Part shown: one piece after another, positions 32,905 to 39,004 of the stretch
Numbering within the stretch: the first letter of the stretch is position 1
How the letters are laid out: each line of letters starts with the position of its first letter
From: Pseudomonadota bacterium
Lineage (GTDB): Bacteria; Desulfobacterota; Binatia; UBA12015
NCBI GenBank assembly: GCA_005777805.1
Contig: SXLG01000090.1
Location: 1-39,004 of the forward strand
DNA length: 39,004 bases
Direction: 5' to 3'
Position numbers and translations under genes: made by a program
Notes under the pieces: model-generated
Seen by the model: only the letters and a program-made list of their open reading frames with translations
What the model was told of the DNA's origin: nothing
Databases searched by the model: none

Positions 32905-34140
32905 ATGGTTCGATCGAGGCAGGGATCCGGCGCGCGGCAAGCGGGACCGATACGCGGCGCCATCACCGTCGCCGTGCTGGGCGCGATCGCGCTGGCGGGA
33001 CTCGCTCCCGAGGTCCGCGCCGAGCCCTACATGGCCCTGCGCGAAGGCCGTAAGTGCTCGACTTGTCATGTAAATATGACCGGTGGCGGGATGCGGACGC
33101 TGCTCGCCAATGCCCACCTCGAAGACATCACCCACTACCGCGATCTCTTCCCCGGCCTGGCCGATGTCGACGCCTTCGACGGCCAGGTGACGAGCTTCTT
33201 CTCGGTCGGCGCCGACCTGCGGCTCGACGACTCGATCGTCTTTCAGGACGCGCCCGACGCCGCGGGACAGGTCCCCAACCACAAGGTTTTCCGCTCGCGG
33301 GTCGACGAGAACGTGCTCGGGCTCAGCGAAGCGGCCCTCTATTTCCTGCTCAAACCGGTGCCCGATCTGCTCGAGATCTACCTCGACCAGACCTTCGCAC
33401 CCGGCGGTGCCACGACGCGCGAGGTCTTCGCCCTGATGCGCGGGCTCCTGCCCTGGGGCGGCTTCTTGAAGGGCGGGCAGTTCTATCTCGACTACGGACT
33501 CCGCACCGCCAACGACGACCTCTTCAGTCAGGGCGGCAGCGGCGACGAGATCTTCGTGCGCGGCCGGACCGGGACGAGCTTCACCGGCTACGCGCAGGGC
33601 GCGGAGATCGGCATCCAGCCCGGCCCGGTGTTCCTCTCGACCTCGGTCACCGCGGCCTCGGACGCGACCGCCCCGCGCGTCACCGGCAATGCCTACAGCG
33701 TGCTGCGCGGCGTACCGGTCCTCGACAACGTGCTGGCCGGCGGCTCGTTCATGTGGACGCCCTCGGCGAAGATCGATCAGACCGAGTTTGCACTCTACGC
33801 GGGCACGAGCTGGGGGCCCTTCGAGGTGCAGGGCGAGATCGACTTCATCCGCCTGAGCGGTGATCTGGACGGGCTGCCCGCCGACAGTACGCTGCTCTAC
33901 GGCGAGGTCAACTACCTATTACTCGACTGGATCAACACCAAGGCGTTCGCCGAGTGGGCCGACAACGACGGACTCCCGAACTCGCCCGACTCGGCCCAGA
34001 ACCGCTTCGGGTTCGGCGTCGAACCTTTCCTCGGTCGCTACCTGCAAACGCTGCTCTACTACTCGATCGCCAACGGCCCGCGGAATCTGCCGGACGCCAA
34101 CCAGAATCGGCTCGTGCTCGAGCTGCACGTCTTCCTCTGA
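32905..34140 (+). CDS. Outer-membrane barrel with N-terminal CxxCH haem site
   Basis: A 411-residue protein with a signal peptide (AITVAVLGAIALAGLAPEVRA). The predicted mature protein begins EPYMALREGRKCSTCHVNMT, so a covalent haem-c motif (CSTCH) lies within about 14 residues of the new N-terminus. The remaining 350 residues alternate aromatic and polar residues in short strands (for example FYLDYGLRTANDDLF and YLQTLLYYSIANGP), as in porin-like barrels, and end in ELHVFL. The ATG follows a G-rich run about 7 nt upstream; an earlier GTG is less well placed. It diverges from the DUF1302 operon over 231 bp. A link to electron transfer across the outer membrane is inferred, not known. Confidence 0.78.
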   Translation: MVRSRQGSGARQAGPIRGAITVAVLGAIALAGLAPEVRAEPYMALREGRKCSTCHVNMTGGGMRTLLANAHLEDITHYRDLFPGLADVDAFDGQVTSFFSVGADLRLDDSIVFQDAPDAAGQVPNHKVFRSRVDENVLGLSEAALYFLLKPVPDLLEIYLDQTFAPGGATTREVFALMRGLLPWGGFLKGGQFYLDYGLRTANDDLFSQGGSGDEIFVRGRTGTSFTGYAQGAEIGIQPGPVFLSTSVTAASDATAPRVTGNAYSVLRGVPVLDNVLAGGSFMWTPSAKIDQTEFALYAGTSWGPFEVQGEIDFIRLSGDLDGLPADSTLLYGEVNYLLLDWINTKAFAEWADNDGLPNSPDSAQNRFGFGVEPFLGRYLQTLLYYSIANGPRNLPDANQNRLVLELHVFL

Positions 34141-34151
34141 CCACACGACGG

Positions 34152-34168
34152 GCCGCGCTGGGCGCGGC
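34152..34168 (+). terminator. Short stem-loop after the haem-barrel gene
   Basis: GCCGCGC and GCGCGGC form a perfect 7-bp stem with a 3-nt loop, 12 nt past the stop codon. There is no T-tract, so it is only a possible 3'-end structure. The rest of 34141-34315 shows no gene; it separates this gene from the convergent PDZ gene. Confidence 0.3.
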
Positions 34169-34315
34169 GCGGGCCGCTGGTGGGCAAACGAGAGGTTCTC
34201 CGCGTCGGCGTGCATCCCGACGCTCGGCGCGGGGCGCGGGCCGGCGGCGGCGCGGGCGTGTTGCACGAGTTCCGCCAGGGCCGGGCCGGTCCACCGGGCA
34301 GAGCCCGCCCGGCGG

Positions 34316-35212
34316 TCAGGCGAAATAATCCTCCATGCTCGAGGTCGCCACGCTGAGCTTCTGCATCTGGTCCTCGCGCATGACCTCGATCTGTAGCGTC
34401 GCCCCGCCCTCGTGCTGCCAGATCCGCTCGTAGAATCCGGCGCGAGTCTCGATGCGCTCGCCCTCGAGCGCGACCAGAACGTCGCCCGGCTGGACGCCGT
34501 CACGCTCTGCCGGAGAATCCGGCAGGACGCCGGCCACCACGACGTGATGGCGCAGGTCGTAGCAGGTGATGCCGAACCAGGCGCGCCGCCGGGCCGGGCG
34601 GAAGCTGCCCTCGCGGATCACGGCCTCGATCGCGGGCCGGGCCGCCGAGGCCGGGATCGCCACCGTGAAGCGGCCGACCTGGAGGATCGAGAGACTCGAG
34701 ACTCCAATCATCCGCCCGCGGCAATCGAGCAGCGGTCCGCCACCCAGACCGGGCGCCTCCGCCGTGAAAAGCAAAGTCCGCTCGAGACGGTACTCCCAGA
34801 ATGCCTCGAAGGGCTCGATCGCCATGATCATGCCGGTACTGGCCCGCCGGCCATCGCCGACGCTGGCGACCAGGAACGCTTCCTCGCCCGGGCGAACCTC
34901 GTCGAGCGAGCGAATCTCCAGCGCCGGTGCATCGCCCTGCGTGAGGCGCAGCAACGCGATCCCCACGGCATGGTCGATCGCCACGACCTCGGCGCGTGTC
35001 GTGAGCCCGTCGGGATAGACCACCTCGACACTGCTGGCGCCGAGGACGACGTAGTGCGCCGTGAGCACGAGCCCGCCCTCGGCGATCAGCGCCCCCGTGC
35101 CCATGCGCTCGGCGCCGAGCAGGCGCGCCGCCGGGTGCCCCTCGGGGACTTCGGTGCGGATGTGCAGGGTCGAGGCGACGGCCCGGTGCAGGAGATGAAC
35201 CGTCGCGTTCAA
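34316..35212 (-). CDS. PDZ protein with degenerate trypsin-like (HtrA-type) domain
   Basis: About 298 residues: a trypsin-like domain (about 1-190) and a C-terminal PDZ domain (about 205-290, with GVQPGDVLVALEGERI). All three catalytic positions differ from HtrA. LTNNHVV is LTAHYVV, putting Tyr at the histidine site with a histidine one place earlier. The aspartate of SDIALL is glycine in VGIALLRL. The serine of GNSGG is glycine in GLGGGPLLD. It is therefore probably not a protease but a binding protein. No signal peptide or membrane helix is seen, suggesting a cytoplasmic location. The TTG at 35212 has GGAG 9 nt upstream; an upstream TTG/GTG would add 8-11 residues. It diverges from pabB across about 70 bp. 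Confidence 0.78.
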   Translation of the reverse strand: MNATVHLLHRAVASTLHIRTEVPEGHPAARLLGAERMGTGALIAEGGLVLTAHYVVLGASSVEVVYPDGLTTRAEVVAIDHAVGIALLRLTQGDAPALEIRSLDEVRPGEEAFLVASVGDGRRASTGMIMAIEPFEAFWEYRLERTLLFTAEAPGLGGGPLLDCRGRMIGVSSLSILQVGRFTVAIPASAARPAIEAVIREGSFRPARRRAWFGITCYDLRHHVVVAGVLPDSPAERDGVQPGDVLVALEGERIETRAGFYERIWQHEGGATLQIEVMREDQMQKLSVATSSMEDYFA

Positions 35213-35283
35213 GGCGCTAACTCCCCGCGGGGGCACGACCGCCAAGTCGGCGTGCCGGCCATCCCGAAGGACGCCGATCTCTC

Positions 35284-36999
35284 ATGTGCTCCTCGAAGCG
35301 ATTCCACGCTGTCGACCTGCAGGATCTCTTCAGCGCTCTCGCGCGACGCCGGGGCGCTCTCTGGATCGACCGCGACGAGGCTGGCGCTCGGTCGTTTATG
35401 GCCTTCGCTCCGGTGGCGCAACTGATGATCGGGAGCGAGGATCTGGCCCGGGGGAGCGATCCGCTGGACGCGATCGCGGCTTTCGTCGCCGCCGCGGAAC
35501 CCCTCGAGGACGCGCCTGGCCAGCTCGTGCCGCACGTCGCGGGTGTCCTCGCCTACGACCTCGGGCTGACGATCGAACCCCGAGCACTGGCCAGCATGGG
35601 CATCGATCCGCGAACGCCGGCGGTCCTGCTGCAACGCTACGACGCGGTCGCGGTGGTCACGCCGAGCGGGTTCGGGGACGGCACCGGGCAGCGGGTTCGC
35701 CCACGCGGGGAGGTGCTGGGCCAGGCCGTCGGAGACACCGATCGACTGACCGCCGACGCCGCGGCCCAGCGCCCACCCGGAGACGGGTCTGGCCCGGTCC
35801 GCGGAGATGTCGCGGAACCCAGCAGCGCGACCGGGACCGGTGCCGGCAGCGCCACCACCCCAGCCCGGGCGCCGCACCCGCCGAGCAGCGTCGACCTCTG
35901 CGTCGTCGCCCGCCGACCGGAGGACCTCCTCGCCTGGGACGAGTTGCTCGCGGAGGTGTCCCGCGCTCGTGCCGGGGCCCCGCCCGCCGAGAGCCGCCGC
36001 GACGCCGCGGTCGACGCTCGCCCTCGTCGCAGTCGAGAACGTGCCGGGGCCCCGTCCGCCGAGAGCCGCCGCGACGGGCCCGCTGCCTTGCCGAATCCGC
36101 CGGGGCGGCCCGGAGAAGAGCCCGATCGCGCCCGCCATGCCGCCGCGGTCGAGCGCGCTCTCGAGTTCATCGCCGCTGGTGACGTCTACGAACTCAACCT
36201 GGCGAGCCACTTCCAGACACGCTCCACGCTGTCGCCCGCCGATCTCTACTGGCGGTTGCGCCAGGCGCAGCGCGTTCCCTTCGGCGTGTTCCTGCCCTGG
36301 GAGCCCGTCACCCTGCTCTGCCGTTCGCCCGAACGCTTCCTCGCGGTCGCTGGCGCGACGATTCTGACCCAGCCGATCAAGGGCACGCGGCCGCGGGCGA
36401 CCGCGGCCGCGGCCGATCGCGCGCTGGCCGACGAACTCCTCGCCAGCGTCAAGGCGCGAGCCGCGCACGTCCTGGTGGTCGATCTCGAGCGCAACGATCT
36501 CGGCCGCGTGTGCCGGCCCGGCAGCGTGCGCGTGTCGTCGCTCGCCCGGCTCGAGGAGTTCCGGACCGTGCGTCACCTCGTTTCGACCGTCGAGGGCCGG
36601 TTGCGTGACGAAATCGGCCTCCGGGATATTCTGCGCGCGACCTTTCCCGGCGGTTCGATCACCGGCGCGCCGAAGATTCGCGCCATGCAGCTCATCGCCG
36701 CCCTCGAACCGAGACCGCGTGGCCTCTACACCGGGTGCGTGATCTGGTTCTCGTCTCCGCGGCACTTCGATTCCTGCATCATGATCCGCTCGGCGCTGGC
36801 ACTGCCGCCGGATCCGGGCGCCGCCGACCGGGGCCGGCTCTGGGAATACGCCGTGGGGGGCGGCATCGTCGCCGACTCCGACCCCGCGCAGGAGGTCCTG
36901 GAACTGTGGTGGAAGGCCGGGCCTTTCCTGAGTGCGACCGGCCCGGACGTCGCGGCGCTTCCAGCCCGGCCACCCGCCAGCGCGGACACGGCCGGATGA
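35284..36999 (+). CDS. pabB: Aminodeoxychorismate synthase component I, with an internal insertion
   Basis: A 571-residue protein of the PabB/TrpE family, which converts chorismate and ammonia to 4-amino-4-deoxychorismate for folate. The chorismate-binding domain is complete: VYELNLASHF, QPIKGTRPR (about 361-369), VDLERNDLGRVC, FPGGSITGAPKIRAM and GGGIVADSDP. PIKGTRPR favours PabB over TrpE, as does overlap with a pabC gene. The N-terminal domain (about 1-135) is followed by about 140 residues of Arg/Ala/Pro/Gly-rich sequence (about 140-280) that looks disordered and contains a 72-bp-period repeat. Typical PabB is about 450-470 residues. No glutamine amidotransferase (PabA) gene is in the window. 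Confidence 0.9.
   Translation: MCSSKRFHAVDLQDLFSALARRRGALWIDRDEAGARSFMAFAPVAQLMIGSEDLARGSDPLDAIAAFVAAAEPLEDAPGQLVPHVAGVLAYDLGLTIEPRALASMGIDPRTPAVLLQRYDAVAVVTPSGFGDGTGQRVRPRGEVLGQAVGDTDRLTADAAAQRPPGDGSGPVRGDVAEPSSATGTGAGSATTPARAPHPPSSVDLCVVARRPEDLLAWDELLAEVSRARAGAPPAESRRDAAVDARPRRSRERAGAPSAESRRDGPAALPNPPGRPGEEPDRARHAAAVERALEFIAAGDVYELNLASHFQTRSTLSPADLYWRLRQAQRVPFGVFLPWEPVTLLCRSPERFLAVAGATILTQPIKGTRPRATAAAADRALADELLASVKARAAHVLVVDLERNDLGRVCRPGSVRVSSLARLEEFRTVRHLVSTVEGRLRDEIGLRDILRATFPGGSITGAPKIRAMQLIAALEPRPRGLYTGCVIWFSSPRHFDSCIMIRSALALPPDPGAADRGRLWEYAVGGGIVADSDPAQEVLELWWKAGPFLSATGPDVAALPARPPASADTAG
35968..36076 (+). repeat. 37-bp direct repeat (72-bp period) inside pabB
   Basis: The 37-bp units at 35968-36004 and 36040-36076 differ at one position. 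Their spacing of 72 bp keeps the reading frame, so RAGAPPAESRRD is followed 24 residues later by RAGAPSAESRRD. The unit lies inside the low-complexity insertion and looks like a recent tandem duplication or an expanding repeat. Confidence 0.9.
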
Positions 37000-37856
37000 A
37001 GGCACTCGTCTGGCTCGACGGCCGAATCGTGGCGCATCGCCGGGCCACGATCCCGATCGACGATCGCGGCTTCCTCTTTGGAGACGCGGTGTTCGAAACC
37101 CTGCGCCTCGACGGTGGCCGGCCACGCGCGCTGGCCGCCCACCTGGGCCGACTGCGACGAACCCTGCGCGCCTGGCACTTCCCGAAACTGCCGTGGGATC
37201 TCGGGGCGGCGATCGACGAACTGGTCCGCGCCGCGCGGATCGAGGACGCCGCACTGCGCATCACCGTCACGCGGGGCTCGGGTGCGACGCTGGTGCCACC
37301 GCCCGATCTCGTGTCCCGCGTCCTGCTGGTGCCGCGCCCGATCCCGCCCGAGCTGCCCCTGCTGCGCGAACGTGGAGTCGCGGTGGTGCGGCTCCCCTTC
37401 GGCCGCGGCCCGGGCCGACTCACCGCTGGTTACAAGACGACCGACTACTTGACTGCCGTGGCCGGGCGCATGGCGGCAGAGCGCGCCGGCGCCTTCGAGG
37501 CCCTCTACGTCGAGCCGGGCGGCCTGATCAGCGAGGGCACGACCAGTAACGTTTTTGTGGTGCGCCGCGGCCGTCTGTGCACGCCGCCCCTCTCCGCCGG
37601 TTGCCTGCCAGGAGTGACCCGCGCCTTCGTGATGGCTCGCGCCCGGAGCATGGGCCTCGAAGTCGAAGAGGCCCCGCTGCCCGCCACGCGGCTCGCCCGC
37701 TGCGATGAGGCTTTCCTGACCGGCTCGGTGATCGAAATTTTGCCCGTGACGCAGATCGATGGGGCACCCCTCGGCGATGGCCGCCCCGGACCCGTGACAC
37801 GCCGCCTGGCCACGCTCTGTGCCGCCGCTTGGCGCCGCGAGCGCGGCCGGCGCTGA
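36996..37856 (+). CDS. pabC: Aminodeoxychorismate lyase / class IV PLP aminotransferase
   Basis: A 286-residue fold-type IV PLP enzyme. The N-terminus, WLDGRIV then DDRGFLFGDAVFETLR, is diagnostic. The PLP lysine lies in TAGYKTTDYL (about residue 146), and the cofactor-anchoring segment is GGLISEGTTSNVFVV. The gene overlaps pabB by ATGA, so it probably encodes the lyase that releases pyruvate from aminodeoxychorismate to give 4-aminobenzoate. Sequence alone cannot exclude a branched-chain or D-amino-acid aminotransferase, but the coupling to pabB makes PabC the best call. Confidence 0.87.
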   Translation: MKALVWLDGRIVAHRRATIPIDDRGFLFGDAVFETLRLDGGRPRALAAHLGRLRRTLRAWHFPKLPWDLGAAIDELVRAARIEDAALRITVTRGSGATLVPPPDLVSRVLLVPRPIPPELPLLRERGVAVVRLPFGRGPGRLTAGYKTTDYLTAVAGRMAAERAGAFEALYVEPGGLISEGTTSNVFVVRRGRLCTPPLSAGCLPGVTRAFVMARARSMGLEVEEAPLPATRLARCDEAFLTGSVIEILPVTQIDGAPLGDGRPGPVTRRLATLCAAAWRRERGRR

Positions 37857-37921
37857 GGGGGCGTCGGGTCAGGGCGACGAACTTCTCGACACGACCTCGG
37901 CAAGGCCCAGCGATTTCGCCC

Positions 37922-38011
37922 GAGCACGGCTCGCGAGCACCGCAGACTGGCCGGACCGAGCCACCGAGTGACGCCCCTCGCCGCGTCGGCGTCGAGCATG
38001 GCTCGCGAGCA
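37922..38011 (+). repeat. Two copies of an 18-bp intergenic repeat
   Basis: GAGCACGGCTCGCGAGCA (37922-37939) and GAGCATGGCTCGCGAGCA (37994-38011) differ at one base. Each contains the perfect palindrome GCTCGCGAGC. The sequence GCACGGAGTGAGCGAG following the second copy is only partly kept after the first. They resemble the short palindromic elements scattered between genes in large GC-rich genomes. Confidence 0.8.
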
Positions 38012-38050
38012 GCACGGAGTGAGCGAGTAGCGGCGGGGGCCAGCGAAGAG

Positions 38051-38066
38051 CAGGCGATTTCGCCTG
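38051..38066. repeat. Perfect inverted repeat, 7-bp arms
   Basis: CAGGCGATTTCGCCTG has perfect arms CAGGCGA and TCGCCTG with a 2-bp centre. A partial version, AGCGATTTCGCC, occurs about 140 bp earlier (37909-37920), next to the first 18-bp repeat copy. It may be part of the same interspersed element or a protein-binding site. Confidence 0.6.
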
Positions 38067-38175
38067 TGTATTCGTCAGGCCCGGCAACCGTGACGCGCGG
38101 TTGTCGTCGAGCCCCGGCCGGACACCAGGTCTTGCGCCCACCCAGGCGCGATACGGCTGGAAATCGCCGGCGGCT

Positions 38176-38658
38176 TCAGAAAGCGGCGAGGAGATAGGGC
38201 AGCGCCGCCATCCCGGCACCGACGAGAACGCTCATGGTCGCCAGTGCCGCCTCCTGGGCCTGCTGGGCGAAGGGGCGCTCGCCGGCGGCATCCGTGTCGT
38301 CTTCGTCCTCATCGTCGTCTTCGTCCTCGTCACCGAAGAAGCTCTCGTCCTCGTCTCCCGGTCGACCAAAAGGGTCACCACCGAATTCGCGCGGCGAATC
38401 GTCGGAGAGCCAGCCCACGCTCGGCGACGGTTCGCGCAGGAACTCGTCGAGCGAATCGCCCGCCGCCATGCCGTCCGCGAAGAAGGGATCGTCAAAGGCC
38501 TCGTCGAAACCATCCGGTGACGCACCCCCGAGGAAGGGATCGTCTGCGGCAAGTTCGTCCAGGAAGGGGTCGTCGAAGGGATCGCGCGCCGTCCGCGACG
38601 AGGCGCAGGCCGTGCCGAGGAGCACAAGGGCCCCCATCAACGCCAAGCGCTGTTTCAC
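38176..38658 (-). CDS. Acidic, DPF-repeat lipoprotein of unknown function
   Basis: A 160-residue protein I do not recognise. It starts at GTG with [17 protein letters not shown], a lipoprotein-type signal with the cysteine at residue 18. The mature part is extremely acidic, with repeated DPF units ([36 protein letters not shown]) and a run of Asp/Glu (about 110-128). It ends with a hydrophobic segment, [20 protein letters not shown]. Such composition suggests a disordered, perhaps cation-binding, envelope-anchored chain. The GTG overlaps the uvrA stop as GTGA, so the two are probably translated in tandem. No function is assigned. Confidence 0.68.
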   Translation of the reverse strand: MKQRLALMGALVLLGTACASSRTARDPFDDPFLDELAADDPFLGGASPDGFDEAFDDPFFADGMAAGDSLDEFLREPSPSVGWLSDDSPREFGGDPFGRPGDEDESFFGDEDEDDDEDEDDTDAAGERPFAQQAQEAALATMSVLVGAGMAALPYLLAAF

Positions 38659-39004
38659 GAAGCCGCCTTGGCAGTGCGGCGCACCGGCGTCCGGCGGGAG
38701 CGCGGCGCGCGGCGGGTGCCGCCGGTTGCCGCAGCCGGGCCAAGCAGCGGGCGCAGATGCTGCCCGGTGTAGGAGTGGGCACATGCCGCAACATCCTCCG
38801 GGGTGCCGGCCACGACCACCGCACCACCGCCGACGCCACCATCCGGCCCCAGGTCGATCACATGGTCGGCCGTTTTCACCACGTCGAGGTTGTGCTCGCT
38901 CACCACCACGGTGTTGCCGCCATCGACGAGCCGGTGCAAGACCTCGAGCAGGCGGCGCACGTCCTCGAAATGCATGCCGGTCGTCGGCTCGTCGAGAATG
39001 TAGA
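38655..39004 (-). CDS. uvrA: UvrABC excinuclease subunit A, C-terminal part (partial)
   Basis: The gene continues past the right edge of the window; only about the last 115 residues are seen. They include Walker B of the second ATPase domain ([19 protein letters not shown]), the switch-histidine region [20 protein letters not shown] and the [20 protein letters not shown] segment, diagnostic of UvrA. UvrA recognises DNA lesions and loads UvrB in nucleotide excision repair. After the conserved part there is a basic tail ([19 protein letters not shown]) rich in Arg/Lys. Its stop overlaps the lipoprotein gene's start. Confidence 0.95.
   Translation of the reverse strand, partial: YILDEPTTGMHFEDVRRLLEVLHRLVDGGNTVVVSEHNLDVVKTADHVIDLGPDGGVGGGAVVVAGTPEDVAACAHSYTGQHLRPLLGPAAATGGTRRAPRSRRTPVRRTAKAAS

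Larger units (their letters stand above)
37857..38175. other. Intergenic region with dispersed-type repeats
   Basis: About 320 bp without a supported gene, between the convergent pabC and lipoprotein genes. It holds two copies of an 18-bp motif, an inverted repeat at 38051-38066, and stretches such as CGGAGTGAGCGAG that look like debris of small interspersed elements. Open frames here have no ribosome-binding site and no recognisable domain. Confidence 0.6.

Noticed and set aside
37869-38219. Minus-strand frame across the repeat region after pabC
   Set aside because: It covers the repeats, and the translation is low complexity with no ribosome-binding site.
1-39004. CRISPR arrays, tRNA and rRNA genes, insertion sequences, prophage
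   Set aside because: I looked for regularly spaced repeats, cloverleaf sequences with a TTCGA-type T-loop and CCA context, and transposase or integrase motifs. Nothing met a reasonable standard by eye; a tRNA or covariance search would be the decisive test.

Overview
This is a 39 kb, GC-rich, gene-dense bacterial chromosome segment. The gene families suggest a high-GC Gram-negative of the broad deltaproteobacterial type (Myxococcota or Binatota/Desulfobacterota_B-like): DUF1302/DUF1329 outer-membrane export genes, GldFG/DUF4340-type ABC genes, SCP-x-like thiolases with DUF35 partners, an F420/LLM oxidoreductase, EthD proteins and a CxxCH-tagged outer-membrane barrel. That placement is inferred from gene content; there is no rRNA or other phylogenetic marker. 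No tRNA, rRNA, CRISPR array, transposase or phage gene was found.

Layout. 1-2 kb (- strand): a Gfo/Idh/MocA oxidoreductase and a single-glutamate crotonase-fold enzyme. 2.1-7.1 kb (+): a tetR-adaptor-RND efflux operon with a clear palindromic operator. 7.2-10.4 kb (+): a tight operon of two DUF35 proteins and two thiolase-like proteins that lack the thiolase cysteine. 10.4-11.9 kb: a Nudix hydrolase and a HAD hydrolase, divergent. 11.9-12.85 kb: remains of an aromatic-catabolic cluster (truncated VOC, truncated fumarylacetoacetase-like and internally deleted FAD-monooxygenase genes). 12.85-14.7 kb (-): an LLM oxidoreductase and a tandem EthD protein. 14.8-16.8 kb (+): an ABC-F ATPase. 17.0-19.4 kb: a small-ORF/sRNA unit ending in a near-perfect terminator, two small HTH regulators and a C69/secernin-like Ntn hydrolase. 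19.8-22.0 kb: an Mrp/ApbC Fe-S carrier and chorismate synthase, convergent.

22.1-32.7 kb (-) holds the most interesting block. Eight co-directional genes run DUF1302 barrel, YCF48-type beta-propeller, MMPL/RND transporter, ABC ATPase, ABC-2 permease, GldG-like protein, short DUF4340 protein, DUF1329 protein. Two modules appear nested here: an outer-membrane/RND set (DUF1302, YCF48, MMPL, DUF1329) and a gliding-type ABC set (ATPase, GldF, GldG, DUF4340) placed between the MMPL and DUF1329 genes. A barrel whose predicted mature N-terminus carries a CxxCH haem site (32.9-34.1 kb, +) is transcribed divergently. Together they could form a trans-envelope machine for hydrophobic substrates; that function is inferred.

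34.3-39.0 kb: a PDZ protein with a trypsin-like domain whose three catalytic positions have all changed, a pabB-pabC pair (4-aminobenzoate for folate, downstream of the chorismate made by the aroC product), a repeat-bearing intergenic region, a very acidic lipoprotein overlapping the 3' end of uvrA, and the C-terminal part of uvrA running off the window edge.
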